The notes beneath the pieces are model-generated. The model saw only the letters and a list, made by a program, of their open reading frames with translations, had not been told where the DNA came from and searched no databases. A stretch of 64,000 bases of DNA from positions 33,841 to 97,840 of the forward strand of contig NZ_JACHCC010000017.1 of the NCBI RefSeq assembly GCF_014207135.1, in the 5' to 3' direction. A program made the position numbers and the translations under genes. Of the stretch, positions 25,573 through 34,982 are shown piece by piece. Every line of letters starts with the position of its first letter. Position 1 is the first letter of the stretch. This DNA is from Pedobacter cryoconitis. GTDB lineage: Bacteria > Bacteroidota > Bacteroidia > Sphingobacteriales > Sphingobacteriaceae.

Positions 25573-26586
25573 TTATCTTTCAATCAGTCTTGAAGATAAA
25601 ACGATGTTGTTCAGTTCTTTTTCTTCAAACGAATGTGCCATTGACAGCTCTTTTAAAATAAGACTGATCACATTTTCGGCAATTTCCTCTATAGGCTGAT
25701 CTACCGCACTAATTGTGGGTGAGTGCAATTTAAAGATATCGTGATCATCATAAGCAATCACTTTAAAAGTTGCGTTTAACTGTTTGTTCATTTCCCTGAA
25801 GCTGAATAATCCTCTTACAGCCAGATAATTGGTTGCAAATAAGACTGCATCAATCTGTGGGTTATCACTAAAGAACCTGGTGAGTTCAGTAGTTGTCTCT
25901 TCAGCAGTGTTATTGAATGAAATCAGTTTACAAAGCTTTGGATCAATTTTGAGTTTATTTACTTTCAGCGCTTTCTCGTAACCTTTATAACGGTCTTTGA
26001 TCTGTTCCACATCAATGTCCACAGTCACAAAAGCGATGTTCTTCATTCCTTTGCTGATTAATGAGTCGGTCGCCATATAGGTACCTTCTACATTATCGAC
26101 CAGGACACTGCTTACGTCCAGTCCCGGCAAATGACGGTCAAAAACAACTACCGGAGTACGGTCAGACAACAAATCACGGATATCTTCTTCCATACCCACC
26201 ATCGGGGCAATGATATAACCATCTACCTGTCTGGATTTAAACATCTTGATCAGGCCTTTTGCCTTTTCCAGATTATTTTCAGTACTGGAATAGATGATTT
26301 TATAGCCGTGTTTATAAGCCTTATCTTCGATCAGTCTTGCAATAGCAGCGAAAAACGGATTGGAGATATCCTCTACGATCAAACCAATCGTATTGGTATT
26401 TCCAGTTCTTAGACTTCTCGCTACCTGATTCGGCCTGAAGCCAACTTCCTTTATAATTGCCTCAACTTTTGCGATCATATCCTGGCTGATCCGCATCTTC
26501 TCAGCCTTACCATTCAATATGAAGGAAACAGTCGTAATGGACACGTTTGCTTTCTTTGCTATATCCTTTATGGAGAGGGGTTTCAT
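25573..26586 (-). CDS. LacI-family transcriptional regulator
   Basis: 337 aa. N-terminal HTH: SIKDIAKKANVSITTVSFILNG (residues ~4-25) with the minor-groove hinge helix RPNQVARSLRTG. Periplasmic-binding-protein-like effector domain from ~60: NTIGLIVEDISNPFFAAIAR (in parts), DGYIIAP, VVVFDR and AYDDHDIF. Represses, or activates, sugar-use genes depending on the bound sugar or sugar phosphate. No sugar operon is adjacent; the convergent pgcA is a possible but unproven target. Upstream of its start lies the imperfect palindrome ACAGTctcaACTGT at ~26637-26650, a candidate operator. Confidence 0.9.
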   Translation of the reverse strand: MKPLSIKDIAKKANVSITTVSFILNGKAEKMRISQDMIAKVEAIIKEVGFRPNQVARSLRTGNTNTIGLIVEDISNPFFAAIARLIEDKAYKHGYKIIYSSTENNLEKAKGLIKMFKSRQVDGYIIAPMVGMEEDIRDLLSDRTPVVVFDRHLPGLDVSSVLVDNVEGTYMATDSLISKGMKNIAFVTVDIDVEQIKDRYKGYEKALKVNKLKIDPKLCKLISFNNTAEETTTELTRFFSDNPQIDAVLFATNYLAVRGLFSFREMNKQLNATFKVIAYDDHDIFKLHSPTISAVDQPIEEIAENVISLILKELSMAHSFEEKELNNIVLSSRLIER

Positions 26587-26680
26587 TATTTTTTTATTTA
26601 GATGACCAAGCTAGAAAAATAAAAACTATTAATGAAACAGTCTCAACTGTCTGTTCCATATTTAATTTCATTTTAATAGA

Positions 26681-27511
26681 CTAAAACTTAACGCTTATGT
26701 TGTAAACGGTACTTTTATCGCGATAAAATATGCTGAAATACTCATTAGTAAAACCAACGAGTCTGAACTGACTGATTTTATGCTCGCCTTCCAGCTCTCC
26801 TTCCAGCGTAACAATACCGTTATCATCGCGGACATTGGAAACAACAAAAGTTCTGATAGATTGTTTATAGCTAAAATCACTATCACTTCCACCTAGTTTA
26901 TACTCCTCAAAAGAGCTGAAATCCTTGTGTTCGCCCTGTAGCTTTTTAAATTCTTCAAGATTGGGTATCACATTATTATAAGATACCCCTGTAAGATTAG
27001 TTTCTGCCGAAGAACTTGCTGTAAAATAACCACCGGCTTTATTTCCCTCAGTACGCTGATTGGTCAGATAAATAATATTCCCACCCATCATTGCAGCTTG
27101 TATTTTGAGCTTGCGGTAAGCACGGTTTTTCACCCTTTCCTGATTAGCCAGTGCAGTGGTTCCGACGGCCTTTGAACTGACATCGCCAATTTTATACAAT
27201 CCTTTAATTTCATTTTCAATAGCGGTGACAGTCACATTCTCATAGTCCCTGACTCCGCTAACCTGTTTAAGAGAAGAAGATTCTGTAAAGACCTGCACTC
27301 TCCCACTTTTAAATACTATTTTCTGGAGGCTGTTCTTATAAACTGAATTAATCAAATCTTCATTTGGATAAGAATATTTTACAGCATCTTCAGTAATTTC
27401 CTTAACAACGCAGGGTATTTTTTTGTTGTTTGAATAAAGGGTATCAGTCTGCGCAAATGAGTTTAAGGAGAATGCAAGGACTGCGATTCCCGTTAAAGAG
27501 CGTTTTTTCAT
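26681..27511 (-). CDS. Exported protein of unknown function
   Basis: 276 aa with signal peptide MKKRSLTGIAVLAFSLNSFAQ. Early repeats of short beta units (KIPCVVKEITEDAVKYSYPNED) resemble the 'nucleotide-to-function' N-terminal beta module found in many secreted Bacteroidota proteins. The middle stretch RKLKIQAAMMGGNIIYLTNQ looks like the YbjQ/DUF4156-like 'MGGN' helix-strand seen in periplasmic heavy-metal or envelope-stress lipoproteins. The C-terminal part is beta-rich. I cannot assign a role. Monocistronic; the gap to cbpA is a plain AT-rich leader. Confidence 0.6.
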   Translation of the reverse strand: MKKRSLTGIAVLAFSLNSFAQTDTLYSNNKKIPCVVKEITEDAVKYSYPNEDLINSVYKNSLQKIVFKSGRVQVFTESSSLKQVSGVRDYENVTVTAIENEIKGLYKIGDVSSKAVGTTALANQERVKNRAYRKLKIQAAMMGGNIIYLTNQRTEGNKAGGYFTASSSAETNLTGVSYNNVIPNLEEFKKLQGEHKDFSSFEEYKLGGSDSDFSYKQSIRTFVVSNVRDDNGIVTLEGELEGEHKISQFRLVGFTNEYFSIFYRDKSTVYNISVKF

Positions 27512-27667
27512 AAAAATAATTGAGTTAAAACAAATAATTTGATAATTTTTAAACTAGCTATAACTATAAAGCAATTTATAAATAAAATAGCTATTTACAA
27601 TACCCTCAGTACTTTTACTTTATAACCTTATAAAAAATCAGTTCAGCATTATTCGTGATATAAACTG

Positions 27668-27675
27668 TAAATTTG
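27668..27675 (+). promoter_or_regulatory. -7 box upstream of cbpA
   Basis: TAAATTTG fits TANNTTTG and lies 21 bp before the ATG. Confidence 0.45.
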
Positions 27676-27695
27676 TATATTGATATCTATTTACT

Positions 27696-28607
27696 ATGGC
27701 ATATATTGATTATTACAAAGTCCTGGGTGTGGATAAGAAAGCAACACAGGACGAGATTAAAAAAGCGTACCGGAAACTTGCCCGAAAATACCACCCTGAC
27801 TTAAACCCAAAGGATAAAGAAGCAAATAAACTATTTCAGCAGATCAATGAAGCTAATGAGGCATTAAGCGACCCTGATAAGCGTAAGAAATATGATGAAT
27901 ACGGTGAAAACTGGAAACATGCTGACCAGTACGACCAGGCTAAACAATCCGGTGGTAATCCATTTGGCGGTGGCAGACGGAGCAGTTCCGGCGGTTTCGG
28001 CGGCGGCGGATCAGATTTTGGAGGAGGTGATTTCTCTGATTTCTTTGAATCCATGTTCGGCGGCGGCGGCAGACAACAAAGAAGCAATGCAAGATTTAAA
28101 GGACAGGATTTGCAGGCAGAACTAAAAATAACTTTCAGAGAAGCAGCTGAAACGCATAAACCAACGATTACCGTTAATGGTAAGAATTTAAGAATATCCA
28201 TTCCGGGAGGTATTGCAAATGGTCAGGTCATTAAACTGAAAGGCCAGGGCAGTCCGGGTACAAATGGTGGCCCTGCGGGAGATCTTTTCATTACAATCAC
28301 TATAGCAGATGATCCGATCTTTAAAAGATTGGGAGATGATCTTTATCTGAACAAAGAGATAGACCTTTACACAGCTACCCTTGGCGGTGAAGCCATGGTA
28401 GATACCTTAAGTGGTAAAGTCAAACTTAAGGTCCCTGAAGGCACACAAAACGGCACAAAAATCAGACTGAAAGGTAAAGGCTTTCCTGTATACAAGAAAG
28501 AAGGTGAATTTGGAAACCTTTTTGTAACTTATACTATTCAGATACCCGTACACCTTACAGATAAGCAAAAAGAGCTCTTTACACAATTAAGAGAGCTGTC
28601 AATGTAA
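27696..28607 (+). CDS. cbpA: DnaJ-class co-chaperone CbpA
   Basis: 303 aa. J domain in residues 1-70 with HPD at 33-35 (KYHPDLNP). Then a Gly/Ser-rich linker (~85-130, several GGG runs), and two beta-sandwich substrate-binding domains (type B, no zinc finger) with GKNLRISIPGGIANGQVIKLKG and GKVKLKVPEGTQNGTKIRLKG (shown in parts). It lacks the CxxCxGxG zinc repeats of DnaJ, which defines CbpA. Stimulates DnaK ATPase and hands over non-native proteins. The next gene, cbpM, is its specific partner, 20 nt downstream. Confidence 0.92.
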   Translation: MAYIDYYKVLGVDKKATQDEIKKAYRKLARKYHPDLNPKDKEANKLFQQINEANEALSDPDKRKKYDEYGENWKHADQYDQAKQSGGNPFGGGRRSSSGGFGGGGSDFGGGDFSDFFESMFGGGGRQQRSNARFKGQDLQAELKITFREAAETHKPTITVNGKNLRISIPGGIANGQVIKLKGQGSPGTNGGPAGDLFITITIADDPIFKRLGDDLYLNKEIDLYTATLGGEAMVDTLSGKVKLKVPEGTQNGTKIRLKGKGFPVYKKEGEFGNLFVTYTIQIPVHLTDKQKELFTQLRELSM

Positions 28608-28627
28608 CAGAATAATTCATTCATCCT

Positions 28628-28921
28628 ATGGAAACAGAATTAATAACTATAAGAGATTACTGTGTTAATTATGCCATTGAACCTTCCTTCGTCGATGCGC
28701 TCGAAGAGTCGGGATTAATTGTACTGACCATTATTGACGGAAATAAATTCCTGCATTTTGAACAATTAGTGGAAATGGACCGTTATATCCATTTCCACTA
28801 TGATTTAGAGATCAATATCGAAGGAATCGATGCGATCATGAATCTGTTACAGAAAGTCAGACATTTACAACATGAGATTGATATACTGAAAAATCATGTT
28901 CATCTGCACGAACCAGGTTAA
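28628..28921 (+). CDS. cbpM: CbpA modulator CbpM
   Basis: 97 aa, MerR-like helical fold: LITIRDYCVNYAIEPSFVDALEESGLI with the YCVNYAIE motif near the N terminus, then LVEMDRYIHFHYDLEINIEGIDAIMNLL and a final helix with a coiled-coil character. Members of this family bind the J domain of CbpA and block its action on DnaK. Adjacency to cbpA supports the call. The stop codon TAA at 28919-28921 shares bases with the stop of the convergent hydroxyacid dehydrogenase (4-nt overlap). Confidence 0.85.
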   Translation: METELITIRDYCVNYAIEPSFVDALEESGLIVLTIIDGNKFLHFEQLVEMDRYIHFHYDLEINIEGIDAIMNLLQKVRHLQHEIDILKNHVHLHEPG

Positions 28922-29892
28922 AGGCTGTAAACCTCCGGGTTGACCAGAAACGGCGGCCGCTCTCCATTGGCAACCGCGATAATGTTCTCTGCAGCCAGCT
29001 TAGCCATTGCATTTCTTGTACCCTCTGTAGCAGAGCCGATATGAGGTAATACAGCTACATTAGGCATAAAGAGTAATTTATTATCAGGGCGCATTGGTTC
29101 AGGACTGGTGACATCCAGACCAGCACCCCAGATGAACCCGGATTCCAGTGCTTCAATCAAATCGGTTTCCTGATGGATCTTTCCCCTTGCTGTATTAATA
29201 AAAATTGAGCCTGGTTTCATCTGTTTGAAAACTTCCAGATCAAACTTACCATCGGTTTCAGGAGTCAGTGCGGTATGAACTGTAATGACATCACTTTGTT
29301 TCAGCAGTTCTTCGAAAGAAACCAGCTCTGCACCCAGTTCCTGTTCAGCTTCGATGTTACGGCTGCGGTTATGATAAATAATTTTCATCCCGAAAGCACC
29401 TTTACAGCGCTTCGCCATTTCCAGTCCTATCTTACCCAGCCCGAATACACCAAGCGTACATCCGTTCAGTTCCTTTCCTAAATTGGCTGTTGGTTCAAAA
29501 AACCCCCATTCCCCGTTAATAATCCTGCGGTTCATATAGAAAGCATTTCTTGCCACAGCCATCATCAGCAGAAAAGCCGTATCAGCAGTAGCCCCACTTA
29601 ATACCCCCGGCGTATTTCCTACAGGTATTTTTAGCCGGGTAGCCGTTTTTATATCTACGTTATCATAACCCACAGAATGCAGCGCGATGATTTTCAAATG
29701 TTTACTGGCTTCCAGAAACTCCTGGTCCAGCTGCTGACCAGCACTTAACAAGGCGTCTGCCCAGTAACATTCTTCAATCAGCTCATCTCTCGTCATCTTT
29801 CTCTTCTGCGTCCATTGTCTGATCTTCAGCCCCGCCTCTTCCAGCAAACGCAAACCAGATTCCGGAATTACCCGCGTAATAAATACATTCAT
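28918..29892 (-). CDS. D-isomer 2-hydroxyacid dehydrogenase (glyoxylate/hydroxypyruvate reductase type)
   Basis: 324 aa. NAD(P)-binding Rossmann domain with LGVFGLGKIGLEMAKR, catalytic Arg in NTARG, Glu further on, and the catalytic His in LPHIGSAT. The N-terminal substrate loop has LHSVGYDNVD, which fits GyaR/glyoxylate reductase (GRHPR-like). Reduces glyoxylate or hydroxypyruvate. It starts 5 nt after poxB, so it is the second gene of that operon and may act on a 2-oxoacid near pyruvate metabolism. Confidence 0.88.
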   Translation of the reverse strand: MNVFITRVIPESGLRLLEEAGLKIRQWTQKRKMTRDELIEECYWADALLSAGQQLDQEFLEASKHLKIIALHSVGYDNVDIKTATRLKIPVGNTPGVLSGATADTAFLLMMAVARNAFYMNRRIINGEWGFFEPTANLGKELNGCTLGVFGLGKIGLEMAKRCKGAFGMKIIYHNRSRNIEAEQELGAELVSFEELLKQSDVITVHTALTPETDGKFDLEVFKQMKPGSIFINTARGKIHQETDLIEALESGFIWGAGLDVTSPEPMRPDNKLLFMPNVAVLPHIGSATEGTRNAMAKLAAENIIAVANGERPPFLVNPEVYSL

Positions 29893-29897
29893 AGCCG

Positions 29898-31622
29898 CTA
29901 TTTACTCAAAAAATTTGAACTGATGGTATCCCATACTTCTTTTCCATCTCCCTTAAGGGTCTGTTTCAGCATATAAATACCAAATCCTTTGGCTTGTTCA
30001 AAATCAATTTTTGGTGGCATAGATAATTCTGCCTGGTTCACCACAACATCTACCAGTACTGGTCCGGGATGAGCCAGAGCAGTAGCAATTGCTGCCTCTA
30101 CCCCTTCGGCCTGTTCTACTCTGATCCCCCTGATCCCTATAGCCTGCGCCATCTTTGCAAAATCAGGGTTTTTAAGATCAGTTCCAAAAGGAGGCATCCC
30201 GATAACTTTCATCTCCATCGCTACAAAGCCCAGAGAGCTGTTGTTATAAACAATTATTTTCACTGGCAGATCATACTGGTAAATTGTCAATATATCGCCC
30301 ATCAGCATCGCGAAGCCCCCGTCGCCGGAAAGAGAGATCACCTGTCTGTCCGGGAAGGCAAACTGTGCACCTATAGCCTGCGGCATCGCACTCGCCATCG
30401 ACCCATGGTTAAATGAACCAATCAGTTTCCGGCCGGCCTGCATATCGATATAACGTGCCGCCCATACCGTTGGTGTGCCCACATCGGCAGTAAATATGGC
30501 ATCGCCGGCAGCTTGTTCGCTGAGTATTCTGGTTAAATATTCCGGATGAATAGGTTTCCCTGAAACCGGTTGTGCATGTCCCAGCAGATTTTTCCGGTTA
30601 TCCTGATAACGTTCCTGGCATTTTTCAAGAAAGGCGGTATCTGTTACTTCGTTCAGCAATGGCAGCAGGGATTTAATGGTCTCCCTGACATCACCGGTTA
30701 ATCCGAGGTTCAGTTTACATCTGCGGCCCAGTCTTTCAGGCCTGATATCTATTTGTACAATTTTGGATTTTGTAGGGTACCATTCCTTATAAGGAAAATC
30801 TGTACCCAGCATGAGCAATAAATCGCTTTCTTCTACTGCATGATAACCGGAAGAAAGACCGATCAGCCCGGTCATTCCGACATCATAAGGATTATCATAC
30901 TGCACATGCTCTTTTCCGCGCAGTGCATGTACTATCGGTGATTTGATTTTTCCGGCAAGGGCTAATAATTCATCATGTGCCCCGGCACATCCGGCACCAC
31001 ACAATAGCGTGATTTTTTTAGCTTCATTAACGAATTCCGCAAGTTTCTGTAATTCATCATCAGCAGGGCGAATAGCAGGGCGGCTAACGAATAAAGGGTG
31101 GTCCAGTTCTTCCTGTTCCATTTTCTCCATCGCAACGTCTCCGGATAAACTGATCACTGCAACTCCGTTCTGCCCTATCGCATGCTGCATCGCAATTTGC
31201 AATACCCTTGGCATTTGTCTGGCAGAGGCTATAGTTTCACAATAATAACTGCATTCGCGGAACAATGATTCTGGCCTGGTCTCCTGAAAATAACCTGTTC
31301 CCACCTGCTCACTTGGAATATGGGCGGCGATAGCCAGTACCGGTGCGTTACTTTTATGTGCGTCGTACAGACCATTGATCAAATGCATATTTCCGGGCCC
31401 GCAGCTTCCGGCACAAACAGCCAGTCTGCCTGTCAGCTGTGCTTCTGCACCGGCAGCAAAGGCTGCTGCTTCTTCATGTCTGTAGTGGATCCACTTAATT
31501 TCTTTAGAATTCCGGATCTCATCTACTATACCATTAAGAGAGTCTCCGACTAAACCATGTACATGCTTTACGCCTGCCTGAATGAGTATTTCGACTAATT
31601 TTGCTGCTACTGTTTTTGCCAT
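29898..31622 (-). CDS. poxB: Pyruvate dehydrogenase (quinone), thiamine diphosphate enzyme
   Basis: 574 aa from ATG 31622, close to the 572 aa of E. coli PoxB; the longer frame adds 25 unrelated residues. ThDP-enzyme layout: N-terminal Pyr domain with HYRHEEAAAFAAGAEA (catalytic Glu), middle FAD/nucleotide-type domain, and C-terminal PP domain with LSGDGGFAMLMGDILTI...VYNNSSLG (GDG...NN). The C-terminal QAKGFGIYMLKQTLKGDGKEV is like the PoxB lipid-binding peptide. Converts pyruvate to acetate and CO2 with electrons going to quinone at the inner membrane. A hairpin in the leader may regulate it. Confidence 0.88.
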   Translation of the reverse strand: MAKTVAAKLVEILIQAGVKHVHGLVGDSLNGIVDEIRNSKEIKWIHYRHEEAAAFAAGAEAQLTGRLAVCAGSCGPGNMHLINGLYDAHKSNAPVLAIAAHIPSEQVGTGYFQETRPESLFRECSYYCETIASARQMPRVLQIAMQHAIGQNGVAVISLSGDVAMEKMEQEELDHPLFVSRPAIRPADDELQKLAEFVNEAKKITLLCGAGCAGAHDELLALAGKIKSPIVHALRGKEHVQYDNPYDVGMTGLIGLSSGYHAVEESDLLLMLGTDFPYKEWYPTKSKIVQIDIRPERLGRRCKLNLGLTGDVRETIKSLLPLLNEVTDTAFLEKCQERYQDNRKNLLGHAQPVSGKPIHPEYLTRILSEQAAGDAIFTADVGTPTVWAARYIDMQAGRKLIGSFNHGSMASAMPQAIGAQFAFPDRQVISLSGDGGFAMLMGDILTIYQYDLPVKIIVYNNSSLGFVAMEMKVIGMPPFGTDLKNPDFAKMAQAIGIRGIRVEQAEGVEAAIATALAHPGPVLVDVVVNQAELSMPPKIDFEQAKGFGIYMLKQTLKGDGKEVWDTISSNFLSK

Positions 31623-31643
31623 AATATGATCTGATAAAAGAAA

Positions 31644-31665
31644 AGCTGCCATAGGAGGGGCAGCT
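31644..31665 (-). terminator. Hairpin in the poxB leader, attenuator-like
   Basis: On the minus strand AGCTGCC (31665-31659) / GGCAGCT (31650-31644), loop of 8, directly followed by TTTTC. It lies 22 nt before the poxB start codon, i.e. inside its likely transcript. It could also be the end of a small upstream transcript. Confidence 0.45.
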
Positions 31666-31791
31666 CTATTAATTTTAATAATTAAGATTTTCTCCATAGC
31701 CTGTTCAACGATTAAACAGACTACGATAAAAACAGCAGTGCAATTGTTTTGTTTGTAGTTTTATTATCTTTATTCAAAGAAAGGATGAGCT

Positions 31792-32724
31792 ATGATCAGG
31801 AAGAACTGGCCCGAATTAAAATTCAAAGACCTGAAAGACACGATGGTAACCGTTCAGTTATGGACTCAGATCGTTGGCAAGATCAGGTTGATCAACAGTC
31901 CCTGGCTAAACCATTCCTGGCACGTCACCTTATATGTATCCGCATTGGGATTAACCACAGGCAGTATCCCTTATCGTAACGGCCTTTTCCAAATAGATTT
32001 CGACTTCATCGGGCATCAGCTGGTCATTACTTCCAGTGCCAACGGACAGCAGCGGTTTAACCTCTATTCGCGTACAGTTGCCCATTTTTACCAGGAACTC
32101 CTGGAGAAACTGCAACTGATGGAAATTGAAACAGAGATCTATGCCAAACCAAATGAATTGGAAACTGCAGTCCCATTTAATGAAGATCATATTCATTTTC
32201 ACTATGATGGAGAGCAGATAAACTTACTGTGGCAGGCACTGGTTAAAATGGAAACTGTTTTTACCCGCTTCAGGGCAAAGTTCAGCGGAAAATGCAGCCC
32301 TGTTCATTTCTTCTGGGGCGCATTCGATCTGGCCGTGACCCGTTTTTCTGGCAGAAGTGCACCTAAACATCCGGGAGGCGCCCCCAATATGCCACTGGAA
32401 GTGATGCAGGAGGCCTATTCTCATGAGGTAAGTAGTTGTGGGTTTTGGCCAGGCAATGAAAGTTTTCCTTATCCGGTTTTCTACGCCTACTGCTACCCCA
32501 CCCCAGACACCTTTAAAGATCAGCCGGTAAAACCTGAAAAGGCAAGCTTTAACCCTGATATGGGAGAATTTATCCTTCATTATGAAGATGTCAGGAATAG
32601 CCCAAACCCCGAAGAATTCCTGATGGAGTTTCTCCAATCCACTTATGAAGCGGCAGCAATTACAGGAAACTGGGACAGGACTTCTCTTGAATGTGATTTT
32701 TCAGCGCTGGAAAAAGATTTATAA
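31792..32724 (+). CDS. DUF5996 family protein
   Basis: 310 aa, with AAAGGA 8 nt before the ATG. Matches, by memory, the DUF5996 family through WP/W near the N terminus, NHSWHVTLYVSALGLTTGSIPY, HFFWGAFDLAVTRFSGR and YSHEVSSCGFWPGN. These motifs suggest a metal- or cofactor-binding pocket with several His and Trp, but no activity is known to me. Cytoplasmic, no signal. Monocistronic. Confidence 0.8.
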   Translation: MIRKNWPELKFKDLKDTMVTVQLWTQIVGKIRLINSPWLNHSWHVTLYVSALGLTTGSIPYRNGLFQIDFDFIGHQLVITSSANGQQRFNLYSRTVAHFYQELLEKLQLMEIETEIYAKPNELETAVPFNEDHIHFHYDGEQINLLWQALVKMETVFTRFRAKFSGKCSPVHFFWGAFDLAVTRFSGRSAPKHPGGAPNMPLEVMQEAYSHEVSSCGFWPGNESFPYPVFYAYCYPTPDTFKDQPVKPEKASFNPDMGEFILHYEDVRNSPNPEEFLMEFLQSTYEAAAITGNWDRTSLECDFSALEKDL

Positions 32725-32758
32725 CTTACAGGGTGGGTTTTGCCCTTCCCTGTAAGTT
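32723..32758 (+). terminator. Hairpin terminator between convergent genes
   Basis: AACTTACAGGG (32723-32733) / CCCTGTAAGTT (32748-32758), 11-bp perfect stem with an inner GGG/CCC. Only a short T-run follows. Confidence 0.6.
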
Positions 32759-32782
32759 TCGTCTTGATCAGACAACAATGAT

Positions 32783-34366
32783 TTATTTTATTTTAATCAG
32801 GAGGATCAGCCCTGATACACTGACTACCAAAACACAGAATGCAGAGAAAGCGGTCAGGAAATCCCTGAAATTCTTACCTGCAAAATCTACCAGCAGGAAT
32901 TTATGGAATACAGCAAAACTTAAACCTTCCCTTCTGTCCGAGTCCTGTACTTTTGCCGCCAGTCTTCCGGTAGCAGGTTCGAGGTAGTAGGTCAGATGCT
33001 GCGGGGTGCTTAAAGCAATTTTTACTACTGGTAAACGCTTATTGACAAAACCATAGTCTGTGTCGAATTTGGTTAGATAGGCCGACGAAGAGATGATTAA
33101 CGGAGCCGATTCATCCGCAGCTGCGTTTGCCATCATTTCACAACAGGCCGCTTCACCATCAGCTGCTCCCTGGGCTACAAAATGTTTCACCAGACTGTAA
33201 CTGTGTTCCATGATTCCATCAGGCAAAAGTTGCCCGGTGGCAGCATCATAGTAATTCACATCAGGTTTCAGCTTTTTATCTTTATCCGCAAACATAGTTT
33301 CTGCTTTGGCTACCTGTTGTTTTTTCCAGCTATCATTCTCCTTTTTCAACAGGTTAACACGGTAATAGGTTTTACCGTTAAACCTGGCCACAGATAGATT
33401 ACTTACCTGATTCCACTGCACTGGCAAAGCCATCGGGTTAACAAGCAGACCGGTTGTTTTTATTTCAGGTTCGAATACATAATTAATCCTGTCATCCGGA
33501 GTGAATTTATGTGTCGCATGGTAAGCACCTGAGCCCATGAAAGTAAGTGTAACTATCGAAGTCAGCAGACCAATAGTCCTGTGATATTTCCGAAAGAACC
33601 CTGCTTTCTGACCGGGAACCGGCTTTTTAAACTTTTTCCATAGAATGCCATAAATCAATAATCCGCTCAGGGTAGAAAAAATCACTATAGCAGCCAATAC
33701 CAGGATCAAGGCATACCTGGCTGTATTGTTCGTGATTTTAGCAATAAATTCATAACTATGAAAGTTGCTGAAAACCCAGAGAAAGAGTTTACGGTTGTCA
33801 TCATTATAGTTAGCCAGCCTGCTCTGGGAAGTTTCAACATAAACGTCCATGTGATCCTTCCTGGCAAAACTCACCTTCCATACCGGCAGAAGACGGTTGA
33901 TATACTTATATTCATCAGTAAAACTGGTAACAGGCGTGATTGAAGATATTTTCGAGGTACTGTCACCTAAAAAATACCGGCTCAGATGTTCAGCATATAA
34001 ACGGTCTCCATCTATCAGTTTAATCCCATCGGTCGCAGAGAAATACTCCACTTTATTTTTCCGGTCCCGCACCTGATAAAAGGTTTCACCCTGAAAATCA
34101 ATTAACCTGAAACTGGTGAACAGATTGATTCCATTTTTACTTAGTATTTCATTGACCGGAAGCCTGAGTTTTGCACTGTCAACTACCTGAGGTTTAATAT
34201 ACTCACGGGCAATATCCAGCTTAAACCAATGGGCAATAATCGGATGGCTCAAACCTGAACAAGTCCAGAAAATAACTGGAATTATGGTCATAATTCCCAG
34301 TACACGGTGCCAGGAATACATGTTTTTTTTTACGGTGCGGCTAAGATTTGTCGGTTTTCCACTCAT
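32783..34366 (-). CDS. PepSY-domain membrane protein
   Basis: 527 aa with four membrane helices (~residues 20-45, ~210-235, ~275-300 and C-terminal ~500-525) and two large outside parts with PepSY-like segments. The first helix has SWHRVLGIMTIIPVIFWTCSG, the His-rich pattern of PepSY-TM iron-uptake/reductase proteins. An AACCEMM Cys pair sits in the second outer loop. It is the last gene after a lipoprotein and SCO1, with only 1 nt between SCO1 and this gene, so a redox or metal role near cytochrome oxidase assembly is likely but unproven. Confidence 0.8.
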   Translation of the reverse strand: MSGKPTNLSRTVKKNMYSWHRVLGIMTIIPVIFWTCSGLSHPIIAHWFKLDIAREYIKPQVVDSAKLRLPVNEILSKNGINLFTSFRLIDFQGETFYQVRDRKNKVEYFSATDGIKLIDGDRLYAEHLSRYFLGDSTSKISSITPVTSFTDEYKYINRLLPVWKVSFARKDHMDVYVETSQSRLANYNDDNRKLFLWVFSNFHSYEFIAKITNNTARYALILVLAAIVIFSTLSGLLIYGILWKKFKKPVPGQKAGFFRKYHRTIGLLTSIVTLTFMGSGAYHATHKFTPDDRINYVFEPEIKTTGLLVNPMALPVQWNQVSNLSVARFNGKTYYRVNLLKKENDSWKKQQVAKAETMFADKDKKLKPDVNYYDAATGQLLPDGIMEHSYSLVKHFVAQGAADGEAACCEMMANAAADESAPLIISSSAYLTKFDTDYGFVNKRLPVVKIALSTPQHLTYYLEPATGRLAAKVQDSDRREGLSFAVFHKFLLVDFAGKNFRDFLTAFSAFCVLVVSVSGLILLIKIK

Positions 34367-34367
34367 C

Positions 34368-34982
34368 TTATTTTTTGTATTCTGCCAGTAAAGTATCCAT
34401 ATCGGCCATGAGCTGTTTCACCTGTTCATCTACTGTTCCATCATAAGCACCACGGATCCTTTTATCTTTGTCAACCAGCACCAGATACCCCTGATGTACA
34501 TAACCTCCAGGTGCTCTTTTATCTTCTCCCACAGAAACCAGGTAATTGCGTTCAGCCAGGGCATAAACCTCATCTCTGGTTCCCCATAAAAACTCCCATT
34601 GCGTTCCTTTTATGCCCAGTTTAGTGGCATAGGCCTTCATTTTCGAAGGGGTATCATATTTGTAATCTATGGTATGTGATGCTAGTTTTACCTCAGGATT
34701 TCCTTTATATTTCTCATATACTTTCAGCAGATTACGGTGCATTGTCGGGCAAATCGTCGGGCAGGAAGTAAAGAAGAAATCGGCTACATAAATAGCCCCG
34801 TCAAAATCCTTGTTGGTTACTACCGCGCTATCCTGGTTCAGAAATTTGAAAGCCGGAATGGTTTTGTAGGTTGTATCCTTACCATCCACCTGTTGTCCTA
34901 AAAAAGGAAGCCTTTTAGTTTTATCCTTACAGCCTGTTACCACTGCCAGCAGTAGTAACAGATAAATCAGTCCTCTTTTCAT
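34368..34982 (-). CDS. SCO1/SenC copper chaperone, copy 1
   Basis: 204 aa lipoprotein (lipobox VVTGC, Cys18). Thioredoxin-like fold with the copper motif CPTIC (Cys74, Cys78) and the distal His163 in GGYVHQGY; together these bind Cu for the CuA centre of cytochrome oxidase. Shares TIPAFKFLNQDS with the second SCO1 at 37.0 kb. Start codon overlaps the stop of the upstream lipoprotein by one base (TAATG), and the PepSY gene follows after 1 nt, so the three form a tight operon. Confidence 0.92.
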   Translation of the reverse strand: MKRGLIYLLLLLAVVTGCKDKTKRLPFLGQQVDGKDTTYKTIPAFKFLNQDSAVVTNKDFDGAIYVADFFFTSCPTICPTMHRNLLKVYEKYKGNPEVKLASHTIDYKYDTPSKMKAYATKLGIKGTQWEFLWGTRDEVYALAERNYLVSVGEDKRAPGGYVHQGYLVLVDKDKRIRGAYDGTVDEQVKQLMADMDTLLAEYKK

